A stretch of 56,471 bases of DNA, from contig CAAFXN010000080.1 of the NCBI GenBank assembly GCA_900766775.1, forward strand, positions 1-56,471, in the 5' to 3' direction. This stretch comes from Bacteroidales bacterium. Lineage in GTDB: Bacteria > Bacteroidota > Bacteroidia > Bacteroidales > Paludibacteraceae. A program made the position numbers and the translations under genes. A model generated the notes under the pieces. The model saw only the letters and a list, made by a program, of their open reading frames with translations. It did not search any database and was not told the DNA's origin. Below are positions 36,401 through 44,097 of the stretch, piece by piece; the stretch's first letter is position 1; each line of letters opens with the position of its first letter.

Positions 36401-37054
36401 CTTCGTCGGGTCAATCTTCGTCAGCGTGCGGGTGTAGTAAGCGTCGAACGAGCGCAACTCCGGGTACTTCGTCATGTCGAAGTTCGGGTCCAGATAGCCC
36501 ACCATCGGAATCTCGAGCAACTGCAAAAGCGGTTTCTCACCTATCACCAGCGGCGTAGCCTCCGTGAAGGGGTTGTCCGACACATACAGAGCACGAATCT
36601 TGGTGTTCTTGCTCAAATCAATATCCGTCAACTCGTTATGGTTCAAGTTCAGGATATCCAAGTTGGTCAGTCGGGTAAAGTCCGCAGAGGTCAAATAGCA
36701 GCCTTCCGCATTGATATAACTAATCGCTTCCGGCTTGTCGCCATAGATACGAACCGTCGCATTCTTGTCCACCGTACAGTAGATGAGCGTCCCCAGCGTG
36801 TTGTCTTCCGGGTTAGCCTTCAGTTCATACTCCACCTTGCCAAAACCGCAGTCCACGTCAAGATACATATCCTCCACAGCGCCTATCACCAGCGAAATCT
36901 GGTTGTTAGCACCTGCCAAATCGTAGATACTGGTTTTCAGCGTGATGATTGGCTCCTCATCTGCCGTAGTACGTGCGAAGAGCGTGCTTGTTGCTCCGAG
37001 GCACACCGCCAGCGCCATCACCCGAAGCATAGAGTAAAATTTGTTTGTTTTCAT
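33416..37054 (-). CDS. Secreted leucine-rich-repeat surface protein
   Basis: A 1212-aa exported protein with signal peptide (about 1-28, ending LFA). Three blocks of InlA-like LRRs are visible: about 110-370 (LDILNLNHNELTDIDLSKNT), about 565-760 (LEVLDLSHNNLTSLNLEG) and about 935-1085 (LRELNLSGNALTTFN). Beta-sandwich spacers separate them. The C-terminal tail is MQDGVLLIEREGKTYTVLG, the same short tail class as the pectate lyase. No catalytic motif. Likely a surface binding protein. It may be co-transcribed with the subtilase gene 171 nt upstream, because no clear promoter box lies in the gap. Confidence 0.88.
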   Translation of the reverse strand: MKTNKFYSMLRVMALAVCLGATSTLFARTTADEEPIITLKTSIYDLAGANNQISLVIGAVEDMYLDVDCGFGKVEYELKANPEDNTLGTLIYCTVDKNATVRIYGDKPEAISYINAEGCYLTSADFTRLTNLDILNLNHNELTDIDLSKNTKIRALYVSDNPFTEATPLVIGEKPLLQLLEIPMVGYLDPNFDMTKYPELRSFDAYYTRTLTKIDPTKCPNLMQLTLEMTDVASVDVTKNPHLRILNVSETKVTELDLSQNRELLELYCTHVSGFVNKGAYKFKTLDVSNSRWLYRLNCAGNALTTLNFYHPTPTDSAGLVSLDASDNYLTHMDLSNQNYLNYVHIQNNCMDFVTLPLDSNVWQDYQYAQRDLPMEPVYKEGTTIDFSKRVMRDGFLTSAIMYAIPMNTTDSFVMLDESYFSFDDETGVVTLKQAYPDSVVIEFSNTGFPGADLFTEPFMIKTEADYGQPTKVMSFTTYESPVSFSIGLYGASEENPITFWVDLGTQELKPFVAKSETTPVEANVSGAKGYGPVAVYVPDGTNISALSIKNLYVSSIDLSQLNTLRELTLSNTSLYSIDLTYNRLLEVLDLSHNNLTSLNLEGENDYFNKNLLHTLDISYNSIDNTGYNAANFKLSPLLAMLHFNAAHNQLGDIDFSDADNLLTLDVSDNNMERLDFQHCTALDTVRASNNLLSEIILPEEDNIRYMDITSNRFTLANLPRHNAKLTEAGYLYAPQADIQIATMGPCTDLGAQMVDIDGKSTVLTWLREDGTTLTEGTDYTIKNGFTRFLKEDLGKVYCEISHPDYPAFTGDKVLKTTKMQVAGMPTNKIASFVTAKDSDVVSLSLAAAKEGTSLYFDWEGNDNVVQYLLGTTYRLFSASTHKGVTVNVYTYEPTDTITVFSMTGATLSSFDGSKLLASTLTLQRAGLANLVMPENKSLMRELNLSGNALTTFNPSDYPNLYSLALTENQLTTLDLTNNEAIGLVGAASNKIASVKLKNSNLWYLDLSGNELTAIQVDTTTVPNMQQLGLNNNYLHTLDVASLEGLRALAIVGNRFDFSTLPPILPQYMVYNYSGQAMLEVELQDEKIIDLSTQAMVGDSATTFTWYLGEPLFNYDTYEWEGEVLIPGKEYTLENGVTTFLKPFDDVICLLTNPAFPDVYLYTDYFDVLESMQGISQTESAAPTQVRKYMQDGVLLIEREGKTYTVLGETLR

Positions 37055-37059
37055 ATTAT

Positions 37060-37215
37060 GTCATTTTATGTTTGTCACTTTGTGTTCGTCATTGCATGTT
37101 GGCATTTCATGTTCGTCATTGCATGTTAGTCCTATAATGGCGATATAACTGCCCAACGTGAAACGATTAACAGGAACTGCCAACGTGAAACGATTAACGT
37201 GAAACGCCTAACGTG
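37060..37215. repeat. Two 14-bp-period tandem arrays
   Basis: 37064-37132: units like GTCATTTTATGTTT, GTCACTTTGTGTTC, GTCATTGCATGTTG. 37155-37222: units like AACGTGAAACGATT, AACGTGAAACGCCT, AACGTGAAACGCGC. Both have a 14-bp step, twice the heptamer period used elsewhere. This fills the gap between the LRR and subtilase genes. Confidence 0.85.
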
Positions 37216-37225
37216 AAACGCGCAA

Positions 37226-39613
37226 CTATCTCACTACCATCTTCCCGCTATACATACCATTCGCGCGCACCACGTAAGTACCTGCTGCCCAGCCCGTTGC
37301 GTCGATATTCGCCTCGTCGCCTTGCACCGCAAAACGCGTTACCTCCTTGCCGGCTATGTCATATACCGCCACCTCCATCGAGCGTGCACCACCCAAGAAG
37401 ATGTTGAAATGCCGCAAGTCATCGCTTGTCAGCAGCAGTTGGCTGTTACCCGCCGCCGTGCTACCTATGCCCATACCGTTGCGGCGCAGCACCTCTTTCA
37501 AGCCCGCCAGCGCGTCAAACTTGCCATATCCCCATCGCGGGTCGTCGTTCACATCCGCGTCGCGCCGTGCAGTCTTGCTGATGATATCCTTCACGTCCGC
37601 CAGCGTCAGCGTCGGGTCTGCCTCCAGCCACAGGGCTATACCGCCTGCCACCACAGGGCAAGCCATAGAAGTGCCCAAACACTGCATCCAATAGTACGTA
37701 TTCGAACCCGATTTCGATGATGCCTGCAAGTTGGCAGGATAAGCACCTATGCCCGTATAGTCCGCATAAGGCTTGCTCAGCGCCGAGATAATCGTTGCCC
37801 CGGGCGCGCATACCTCCGGCAGTTTCTTGCCTGTTATCGTGGTGCCGTATGAGGTGAAACTGCTCACTTTCCCGGGCGCCAACGCACCCTGATAGCCGTA
37901 CACCTTCTTATCCAGCGACGCGAACTCGTCGCGCGAGTTGTACGAACCCACCACCAAGATTCCGTCTCCGCATGCCATATCGCTTATCGAGCCGTCGCTC
38001 GAGCCGTTCTGCCAACCTTCCTGCGCATAGTCGCTCAGCGTCGTGAAAGAGCCGTCACAGTAGCAGTCGATACGCTGCCCTGCCTTCCCGCTCACCACAA
38101 AGCCTAAGATATACTTGCCGTTGTTCTTCGCTGTGTTGTCCTCTACGAAATAATCCACTATCGCATAGTAGCGTCCCGAGTAGTCATCTACCAAGCCTCC
38201 CACACCCACATAGCCATTGAAAGCATTGGTAAAATTGGTGTGAGTCAAGTCGCCTTCGCTCGCATAATCCGGCGAAGCATAGTAAATCGGTTGGTTGTTA
38301 TTGCTGCCCGGCGCATACGGAGCCTCAAAGGTAATCGTACCGCGGTCTTTGTTGTATATCACCGCCTTGATGGTGAACGGCGTGCTATCGTTGCTATACA
38401 CATACACCTGCCCGTAGCGCAAGTTCGTATATGTATAAGCCACGCTCCCATCCTCGTTGTTAACATCATATTCCGGATACATCGGCTGCACAAAGGTCTT
38501 CACTTCTTTTTGGTCTTCCGTCAGCGTGCTGCTCACCACCAGTGGCAGGTCGCCTTCATTTCCCGCTGCCACGCAAATAGTAACCTTGTCTTGCGCCTCT
38601 GCGGCTGCCATATACTCGCTAATCATGCTCGTACCATCGTGAGGTCCCGTAGTACCTCCCAGCGACAAGTTAATCACCTTCGGCATTTTCATGGAATAGG
38701 CGTACTCCAGCACCACCTCCATACCGATGGCGATGTAGAAGTCTTGCAGCGTACCACAACTGGCAATGATATCGCTTTCCGTCGCCATACCGTAATAGGG
38801 ATTGGCTTTCGTATTCAGCACCACGCCGTTGGCGGTTGCCTCTGCCACGGTGGAAGTGCCGGTATAGCCGCCCGCCATCGTGCCCAAGGTGTGCGTACCA
38901 TGAAAGGTCGTCGGGTCGTCCGTGGTAAATTTGTCCATGTTAGAGGTATTATACCCATCCACCTTCGCAGCATTTGGGTTGCTCGGGTCTGGCGTAACAT
39001 ACGCCAAGTACTGCACACGCGAGGTACCATCTGCTCGCTTGAACATCACATGGTTAGGGTCCAGTCCGGCATCCACGATACCCGTCACCACGCCCCTGCC
39101 CGTGTATGCCTGCGACAGCCCTGTGCCCGCATGGATAGCATCCACACCCGTCAGGGCGCGAGCGATGTCGTTCATCGGCTTCACCGCACGAGGCAACTGC
39201 ATCTGTCTAATCACACGCGATTGCGCCGCTATCGTCTCCACCTCGTCCAGAGGCATAGACACCAGCGCGATATTCCCGCGCATAGCCTGCACCAGCAAGC
39301 CCTCTGCCTCCAGTTGCTCACGCGTAGTCCCCTCTTTCACACGCACCATCGCCCCCACCATACGGCACTCGCCATGACCAGCGTCCGATAACCCCGCCTC
39401 ATCACCTCTCAATGGAGACTTCCTGCTCTGCGCTTTCACCAGCGGGGAGCCGGAGTAGTCCCTCATCTCCCGCAGTGCCGCACGGCTCTGCAAGTCCAAC
39501 TGGGCGCCGCTTGGCTCGACTTGGCTCTGACCACTGACCACTGACCTCTGACCACTAATCACCAAACTCAGGCACAACGCCAATACACTAAGTAATCCTT
39601 TTCTCATATTCAT
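37226..39613 (-). CDS. Secreted subtilisin-like serine protease (S8) with T9SS type A signal
   Basis: An exported endopeptidase of 795 aa. Catalytic triad: Asp in GIVDAGLD (about 182), His in FHGTHTLGTMAGG (about 240) and Ser in GTSMACPVVAGG (about 650). An inhibitor-like propeptide (about 80-140, VRVKEGTTREQLEAEGL) precedes it. The C-terminus (MEVAVYDIAGKEV...GTYVVRANG..GKMVVR) is a T9SS type A sorting domain. Residues about 20-36 (SGQRSVVSGQSQVEP) are encoded by a heptamer repeat, an unusual insertion between signal peptide and propeptide. Start may be Met1 (39613) or Met3 (39607). A good promoter lies about 260 nt upstream. Confidence 0.93.
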   Translation of the reverse strand: MNMRKGLLSVLALCLSLVISGQRSVVSGQSQVEPSGAQLDLQSRAALREMRDYSGSPLVKAQSRKSPLRGDEAGLSDAGHGECRMVGAMVRVKEGTTREQLEAEGLLVQAMRGNIALVSMPLDEVETIAAQSRVIRQMQLPRAVKPMNDIARALTGVDAIHAGTGLSQAYTGRGVVTGIVDAGLDPNHVMFKRADGTSRVQYLAYVTPDPSNPNAAKVDGYNTSNMDKFTTDDPTTFHGTHTLGTMAGGYTGTSTVAEATANGVVLNTKANPYYGMATESDIIASCGTLQDFYIAIGMEVVLEYAYSMKMPKVINLSLGGTTGPHDGTSMISEYMAAAEAQDKVTICVAAGNEGDLPLVVSSTLTEDQKEVKTFVQPMYPEYDVNNEDGSVAYTYTNLRYGQVYVYSNDSTPFTIKAVIYNKDRGTITFEAPYAPGSNNNQPIYYASPDYASEGDLTHTNFTNAFNGYVGVGGLVDDYSGRYYAIVDYFVEDNTAKNNGKYILGFVVSGKAGQRIDCYCDGSFTTLSDYAQEGWQNGSSDGSISDMACGDGILVVGSYNSRDEFASLDKKVYGYQGALAPGKVSSFTSYGTTITGKKLPEVCAPGATIISALSKPYADYTGIGAYPANLQASSKSGSNTYYWMQCLGTSMACPVVAGGIALWLEADPTLTLADVKDIISKTARRDADVNDDPRWGYGKFDALAGLKEVLRRNGMGIGSTAAGNSQLLLTSDDLRHFNIFLGGARSMEVAVYDIAGKEVTRFAVQGDEANIDATGWAAGTYVVRANGMYSGKMVVR
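39525..39559 (-). repeat. Five heptamers coding inside the subtilase N-terminus
   Basis: CTCTGAC, CACTGAC, CACTGAC, CTCTGAC, CACTAAT in plus-strand order. They are related to the intergenic GCAGTGG/TTAGTGG array at 54673-54728 read on the other strand. Confidence 0.8.
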
Positions 39614-39678
39614 ATTGTTAGTATTTTTCCGTTTTTTCTTTCATTCTGTCATCCTCTCTATTCTGCCTTCTTCTTCGA

Positions 39679-39722
39679 GACTATAAGCAGACCATAAGCC
39701 GACCATAACCTGACCTTACCGA
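39679..39722. repeat. 11-bp tandem array in the subtilase leader
   Basis: Four consecutive 11-mers: GACTATAAGCA, GACCATAAGCC, GACCATAACCT, GACCTTACCGA. The rest of the 39614-40021 gap holds a GC-rich hairpin (GGTGCC...GGCACC, near 39790-39825), the promoter and two terminators. Confidence 0.88.
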
Positions 39723-39869
39723 ATAACAATCTGTTACCGAACAAAAACCATGCCATATCATTTTGTTATTTGCCTCTCCGTCAACGGGTGCCGGAGCTCC
39801 GTTGCTTGCGGCGGAAGGCACCTGTCGGCAGGCAGGATGGTCTTCATATAAAAAGAAGATTTCCGCCTG

Positions 39870-39901
39870 CAAAGATACTACATTTTTCTGATACTGCCAA
39901 A
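39870..39901 (-). promoter_or_regulatory. sigma-ABfr promoter for the subtilase gene
   Basis: Minus strand TTTG (39898-39901), 20 nt, TATCTTTG (39870-39877). The leader is about 255 nt and includes the 11-bp array. Confidence 0.85.
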
Positions 39902-39919
39902 TAATTCATTACCAAAAAT

Positions 39920-39938
39920 CGCATAATTATGCGCTTTT
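39920..39938 (-). terminator. Palindromic terminator candidate
   Basis: The perfect 14-bp palindrome CGCATAATTATGCG is followed on the minus strand by ATTTTTGG. Second of two hairpins after the unknown 679-aa gene. Confidence 0.5.
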
Positions 39939-39969
39939 AACTTTTCCGCCCTTCTCTATCAACAAAGCA

Positions 39970-39995
39970 GCGTTCGGACTTTGCAGTCCAAACGC
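39970..39995 (-). terminator. Hairpin after the 679-aa surface protein gene
   Basis: GCGTTCGGACT pairs with AGTCCAAACGC (one mismatch, 4-nt loop) 27 nt beyond the stop. Confidence 0.6.
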
Positions 39996-40021
39996 CACTC
40001 AATTACCACACTATCAATAGG

Positions 40022-42061
40022 TTATCGTGTTACTGCGTTACCCAGTACATCAAACATCTCCTCGCCGCGAATAATCAACACACGCCCATCGCGAACAACC
40101 TTCGTAGCCTTCACGCTCTCAACAGTCTCCTGCATAGCGGTAGCACTGCTGCGGGGGATAAACTGAATAGCACCCGAGGCGGTAATGGTTAGCGTGCATA
40201 CACCATCCACAGGGGTAACCACCTGCTCGTTGTACTTCACTGCCAAATCATCGGCAGCCGCACCAAGGTCCAAATCAATCTGCGTACCTTGCAGCACCTT
40301 CATAGGAGTACCCTCTTCTGCCGGACTCGAGAACATAAAAAACCAAGTATCCATCGGCACCTCGGTAATAACATCCTTCGTCATCACAAGACCTTCGCCC
40401 GCATCATCAATCAACAACTCCATAGCATTTGCATAGTCTTCATCCCCACTTGCATATGCATCATAGTCCTCTGTTAGCGTAATCTCATAGGTCTCCGGTG
40501 CAGCACCGAAATAAGCCTTCACCACATCCCCGTCGTTCAGTTTCTGATAGAAAGACATCGTGCTTGCTGCATATACGGTATCGTTGATATACACTACACC
40601 ATTCACTCCATTGAATGCAAAGCCAAACATCGCTTCCGATTCTGCAAACTCCACCACTGTATAGCCGTCTATTCCGCTTGTACCTAAAGTTACTACTTGC
40701 GAGCGCATGCTACCATCTGCTGCACGAATAACATTTCCCCCATTAACCAATGCTGCATTACCCTCAATATAGATAGCGCACTTTCTATCGCGCTCAAGCC
40801 CCTTCGTTCGAATAGTAAACGCTTGATCTGCTGCCACAGGAATGGCTTTCGGCGAATATACTTTCACGCCATCGGGCACATAAGAACTATAATCTACATC
40901 GTTATTATCTACAAACGATACCAACGTCGCACCACCTGCTAACTTCACAAAGATATTAGGAGTCTTTGCTAATACAATATCTATCGTATTCACACCTTTG
41001 GTCAGCACAATATCCGTTTCTTCGTATGTATTCCCTTTTTTAATAGTTACATTAGCAGGGTCATCCACATCAATGGTAAACTGTACAGTCTCAAACTTCG
41101 TTGCACCCACAACAATCGTCTGTGCAGTCTCTGTAGTTACCGTGAAACTGTAACCATAGCCATACGACCATTGGCTATATTGACCTACTTCAACAGTCGT
41201 TCCATTTACTGTCAACGAAGTAAAGGAATAATCATTCAAATTACCCCAGAATTGCACGGTAGAACCTAATTTCACTGTCCAACCATCAGCCATCGCTGTT
41301 TTAACATCCACTTCCACACCATCCACGGTTACTTTGTTGATTGCCGCAACGGTACCGCTAAAAGAAACAGGCACATCAACATCGGGGAAGTTCGTTTCAA
41401 TTCTTACTTTATTACCATTTGAAGGAGTAATATAATAGTAGCCGTTGGTCTCCGCCACAGCATTCCCATCCAAGGTTACTTTGTATAGGGTCTTGCTTGC
41501 GCGTACCTGCAGAGGTAGGTCTTTCATCAGTGTACTCGTGCTCGGCGCAAAAGCCACCTCAGTCTCTTGGTTACTCGTCAAACTGATAGTAGAATTATCT
41601 GCACGAGTGCAATTAACAACGCTCGCATCATCCACCCAAATAGTGCACTTCGCGCTACGCTCCTCAGCAATCACAAACGAAGTAATGGTATATACATAAC
41701 CATCACTTAAAGAGGGAGTCAAACTCGTAATGGAACCACTAATTTGATTCTCATAGGTAATTCCATTATAGGTATAGGCAAAGGTTCCAACGATACCATA
41801 TGCAGCATCTTTCACGCCAAAAGACAAATAAGCATTATCATACTCTCCGTAATCGGATGCCAAGAACTTTATTTGGTTATCACCATTCTTAAACTCTGTT
41901 TGCGCGGCATCTACAAAATGAAAGGTAGAAGCAGAAACAGATACACGCGATACATCATCAATGTTCACCGTTACCGTCATATCACTGCGAAGACTTGCAT
42001 TCGCCGTGAAAGAAAAACTTGCGGCAACAAAAGCCAACAATAAAGAATACAATTTTTTCAT
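40022..42061 (-). CDS. Secreted beta-rich protein of unknown function with T9SS-like tail
   Basis: A 679-aa exported protein I do not recognise. The start at 42061 gives the signal peptide MKKLYSLLLAFVAASFSFTANA; the longer form with 19 extra residues is less likely. The body is a series of beta-sandwich-like segments with recurring motifs such as VTVNIDDVSRVSVS, VTLDGNAVAETNGYY and FTIDVDDPANVTIKKG, suggesting three or more related domains of about 90-100 aa. The tail VVRDGRVLIIRGEEMFDVLG is the same class as in the pectate lyase and two other proteins. No enzyme motif. Monocistronic: own promoter, and terminators after it. Confidence 0.8.
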   Translation of the reverse strand: MKKLYSLLLAFVAASFSFTANASLRSDMTVTVNIDDVSRVSVSASTFHFVDAAQTEFKNGDNQIKFLASDYGEYDNAYLSFGVKDAAYGIVGTFAYTYNGITYENQISGSITSLTPSLSDGYVYTITSFVIAEERSAKCTIWVDDASVVNCTRADNSTISLTSNQETEVAFAPSTSTLMKDLPLQVRASKTLYKVTLDGNAVAETNGYYYITPSNGNKVRIETNFPDVDVPVSFSGTVAAINKVTVDGVEVDVKTAMADGWTVKLGSTVQFWGNLNDYSFTSLTVNGTTVEVGQYSQWSYGYGYSFTVTTETAQTIVVGATKFETVQFTIDVDDPANVTIKKGNTYEETDIVLTKGVNTIDIVLAKTPNIFVKLAGGATLVSFVDNNDVDYSSYVPDGVKVYSPKAIPVAADQAFTIRTKGLERDRKCAIYIEGNAALVNGGNVIRAADGSMRSQVVTLGTSGIDGYTVVEFAESEAMFGFAFNGVNGVVYINDTVYAASTMSFYQKLNDGDVVKAYFGAAPETYEITLTEDYDAYASGDEDYANAMELLIDDAGEGLVMTKDVITEVPMDTWFFMFSSPAEEGTPMKVLQGTQIDLDLGAAADDLAVKYNEQVVTPVDGVCTLTITASGAIQFIPRSSATAMQETVESVKATKVVRDGRVLIIRGEEMFDVLGNAVTR

Positions 42062-42140
42062 AAGCATAAAGAATTTATTTAGTTTAACATCCGTTAAGTG
42101 CAACACTATCGCTCTCACATGACTCTACACCCAACGGCGG

Positions 42141-42148
42141 CAAAGTTA
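42141..42148 (-). promoter_or_regulatory. -7 box TAACTTTG for the 679-aa surface protein gene
   Basis: A TAnnTTTG match lies about 80 nt before the start. The upstream TTTG is 24 nt away, so the -33 part is weak. The remainder of the gap to 42379 holds only a 2-unit 11-bp repeat (CTAAGGCTAAC, CTAAGGCTTGC at 42317-42338). Confidence 0.6.
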
Positions 42149-42379
42149 CAAAAACAAAGTCGAACCATCGTACAAAATAGGTATAAAAAATCATAATTAT
42201 ACATTTTTGTCATATTTTCTACTTCAAATGCTCTCCTTTCCCACCTGTTTTCCACGTTGTTTTGCCCCCAATCCCATCCTCCTACGCTCCCGCTTCCGAG
42301 GATAGTCAGGAGAGGTCTAAGGCTAACCTAAGGCTTGCGCAAAATGAGAGCAGAAGTAGCGGATTTGTCCTCTTGATTT

Positions 42380-43063
42380 TCAGGGTCTGATTACGACTTT
42401 TTTCTTCCTTATCTCCTCCCACACCCGTTCTACGGGCAAGCCCATCACGTTGAAATAAGAGCCCACGATTTTCGTTACCCCCACATAGCCAATCCACTCC
42501 TGCACCCCGTAGGCTCCTGCCTTATCCAGCGGACGGTAACGCTCCACATAATAGTCTATCTCCTCTTCCGCCAGCGCCCGAAACCACACCTCCGTCTTAT
42601 CGACAATCGTCTGCATCCCCTCTCGCGTCTTCAGCGTTACCCCTGTATAAACCTCATGCATGCGCCCGCTCAACAGCCGTAGCATCCCCCGCGCCTCTTC
42701 CTCATCCCTCGGCTTCCCCAGCATAACACCACTGGGGACGCAGTTGAACTCCCCCGCCCCGCTTGCGGGGAGGGGGCAGGGGGCGGGGAACTCAAAGCAT
42801 TGCGGTCTCCAGGTCGCACCCATAGACTCCCCTTCCTCGGGCACCCAAACAATAGTATCCGCCGTCAGCAGGACTTCATCCTCCGCTAACGGCTCACCAT
42901 AAGCCTCCGCTTTCGCACGCGATATATAGTAAGGAATATCCCCGCCCGTGAGCCCCTCGGGGTAATGCTCATCGGCATCAATAGTAACCACACGAAAATC
43001 CACATCCAGCCCCGCCAACAACTCTCTTCTCCGAGGCGACTGACTACCTAACAGTATCTTCAT
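42380..43063 (-). CDS. maf: Maf-like nucleotide pyrophosphatase with repeat-derived insertion
   Basis: Hydrolyses non-canonical or methylated nucleoside triphosphates (house-cleaning NTPase). The family signatures are intact: GSQSPRRRELL at about 6-16, the TADTIV motif with the catalytic Asp at 68-73, and LGKPRDEEEARGMLRLLSG after it. 227 aa against about 190-200 in relatives. The excess is an insertion of about 35-39 residues (about 74-112) between TIVW and LGKP. Its DNA consists of two intergenic repeat families. Overlaps the end of the UbiA-type gene by ATGA, so the two are translationally coupled. Whether the inserted loop is tolerated is unknown. Confidence 0.9.
   Translation of the reverse strand: MKILLGSQSPRRRELLAGLDVDFRVVTIDADEHYPEGLTGGDIPYYISRAKAEAYGEPLAEDEVLLTADTIVWVPEEGESMGATWRPQCFEFPAPCPLPASGAGEFNCVPSGVMLGKPRDEEEARGMLRLLSGRMHEVYTGVTLKTREGMQTIVDKTEVWFRALAEEEIDYYVERYRPLDKAGAYGVQEWIGYVGVTKIVGSYFNVMGLPVERVWEEIRKKKVVIRP
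42750..42818. repeat. Two dispersed repeats inserted in frame inside maf
   Basis: 42750-42788 is a C-rich unit related to those at 4634 and 51640. 42801-42818 is TGCGGTCTCCAGGTCGCA, one base different from the palindromes at 32047 and 47097. Together they encode the extra loop of Maf. Confidence 0.85.
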
Positions 43064-44019
43064 AGTCCCCGTGCAACAACAAAACTATACAACACACCCA
43101 TAAACATCACGAACTTCATAAGCAACTGCGCCGTGCGATAGTCCGAAGGTATCTTGGCTGCCCACAGCAGTACCAACTCGCACACCAGCGGCGTCAGCAG
43201 ACCAAACACGATATAGCGTGTTGAGAGTGTTGCCCACTCCTGCGGGAAAGGCAGCCATGCATACCACGCATACCCAATCATCCCTATCGCCAGCAGCAGC
43301 AGGATGGTAACCACCACCTTCGTCCTCACCTCCCCAAACCGTATCGGCAGCGTGTGGCACTCCAGTTCCCTGTCGCCCATCTGGTCTTGCAAGTCCTTGA
43401 TAATCTCACGGATAAGCGTGCAGAGGAATGCAAATAGCCCAAACCCGCACATCCACGCATACAGGTCATGCGGCACGTTTGTGAACTGCATGAGGTTGGC
43501 ATATCGCACCTTCATCAGGCTCACGTTCGCCAACGCCACCAGCAGAGGCGTCAGCGCCGTCGTCAGCGCAACTATCAGATTACCAATCAAGAACAGCCGC
43601 TTGTAACTCGACGAGTAGAACCACAGCAGCCCGGGTACCAGCACGAATATCGTTGCCAGCGACCAACTCCTGCACACCCATGCCACCGCCAGCCCGCACA
43701 CCACGCCGGCGCTGCTCAGCCCCGTACTCAGCCACATCGCAGTATCCTTGCTCACCGACTGCGTAACTATCAGTCTGTCAGGGCGATTGATACGGTCTAT
43801 CTTCACGTCGAAATAGTCGTTCACCACATACCCGCCGGCAGCAATCAGCACCGTCGCCAATATCAACAGCAGCAACAGCCACCATGGCAACTGCTCCTCG
43901 AAACGCCACCGCCACAGCACCGGCACCGCCACCCATTTCTCCATTGCCCACAGCAAGATAGCGATAAACACCAAGTTACCGCCCCGCACCAACTGCCATA
44001 TATCCCGCACTCGCTGCAT
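43060..44019 (-). CDS. UbiA-family prenyltransferase (geranylgeranylglycerol-phosphate transferase-like)
   Basis: A membrane prenyltransferase of 319 aa. The first Asp-rich motif is NDYFDVKIDRINRPDR near 66-81 and the second is KDLQDQMGDRELE near 210-222, with about eight or nine hydrophobic helices. Bacteroidetes proteins of this type, next to maf, are usually annotated as geranylgeranylglycerol-phosphate geranylgeranyltransferases. The true acceptor (quinone precursor or lipid) cannot be read from sequence. It overlaps maf by 4 nt (ATGA), giving translational coupling. A repeat of 64 nt separates it from the amylase gene upstream. Confidence 0.9.
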   Translation of the reverse strand: MQRVRDIWQLVRGGNLVFIAILLWAMEKWVAVPVLWRWRFEEQLPWWLLLLLILATVLIAAGGYVVNDYFDVKIDRINRPDRLIVTQSVSKDTAMWLSTGLSSAGVVCGLAVAWVCRSWSLATIFVLVPGLLWFYSSSYKRLFLIGNLIVALTTALTPLLVALANVSLMKVRYANLMQFTNVPHDLYAWMCGFGLFAFLCTLIREIIKDLQDQMGDRELECHTLPIRFGEVRTKVVVTILLLLAIGMIGYAWYAWLPFPQEWATLSTRYIVFGLLTPLVCELVLLWAAKIPSDYRTAQLLMKFVMFMGVLYSFVVARGL

Positions 44020-44051
44020 AATTCACATCTTCCAATTCAAGGAGGGACGGT

Positions 44052-44097
44052 TCCCATGCCGTCCCCCTCTTAATTCATAATTCTTAATTCTTACTTA
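44052..44097. repeat. Heptamer array with CATGCC core overlapping the amylase stop
   Basis: CCCATGCCGTCCCCCTCTTAATTC then ATAATTC/TTAATTC heptamers, split here for reading. The last codons and stop of the amylase gene (AAG AAT TAA) lie within the array. Confidence 0.75.
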
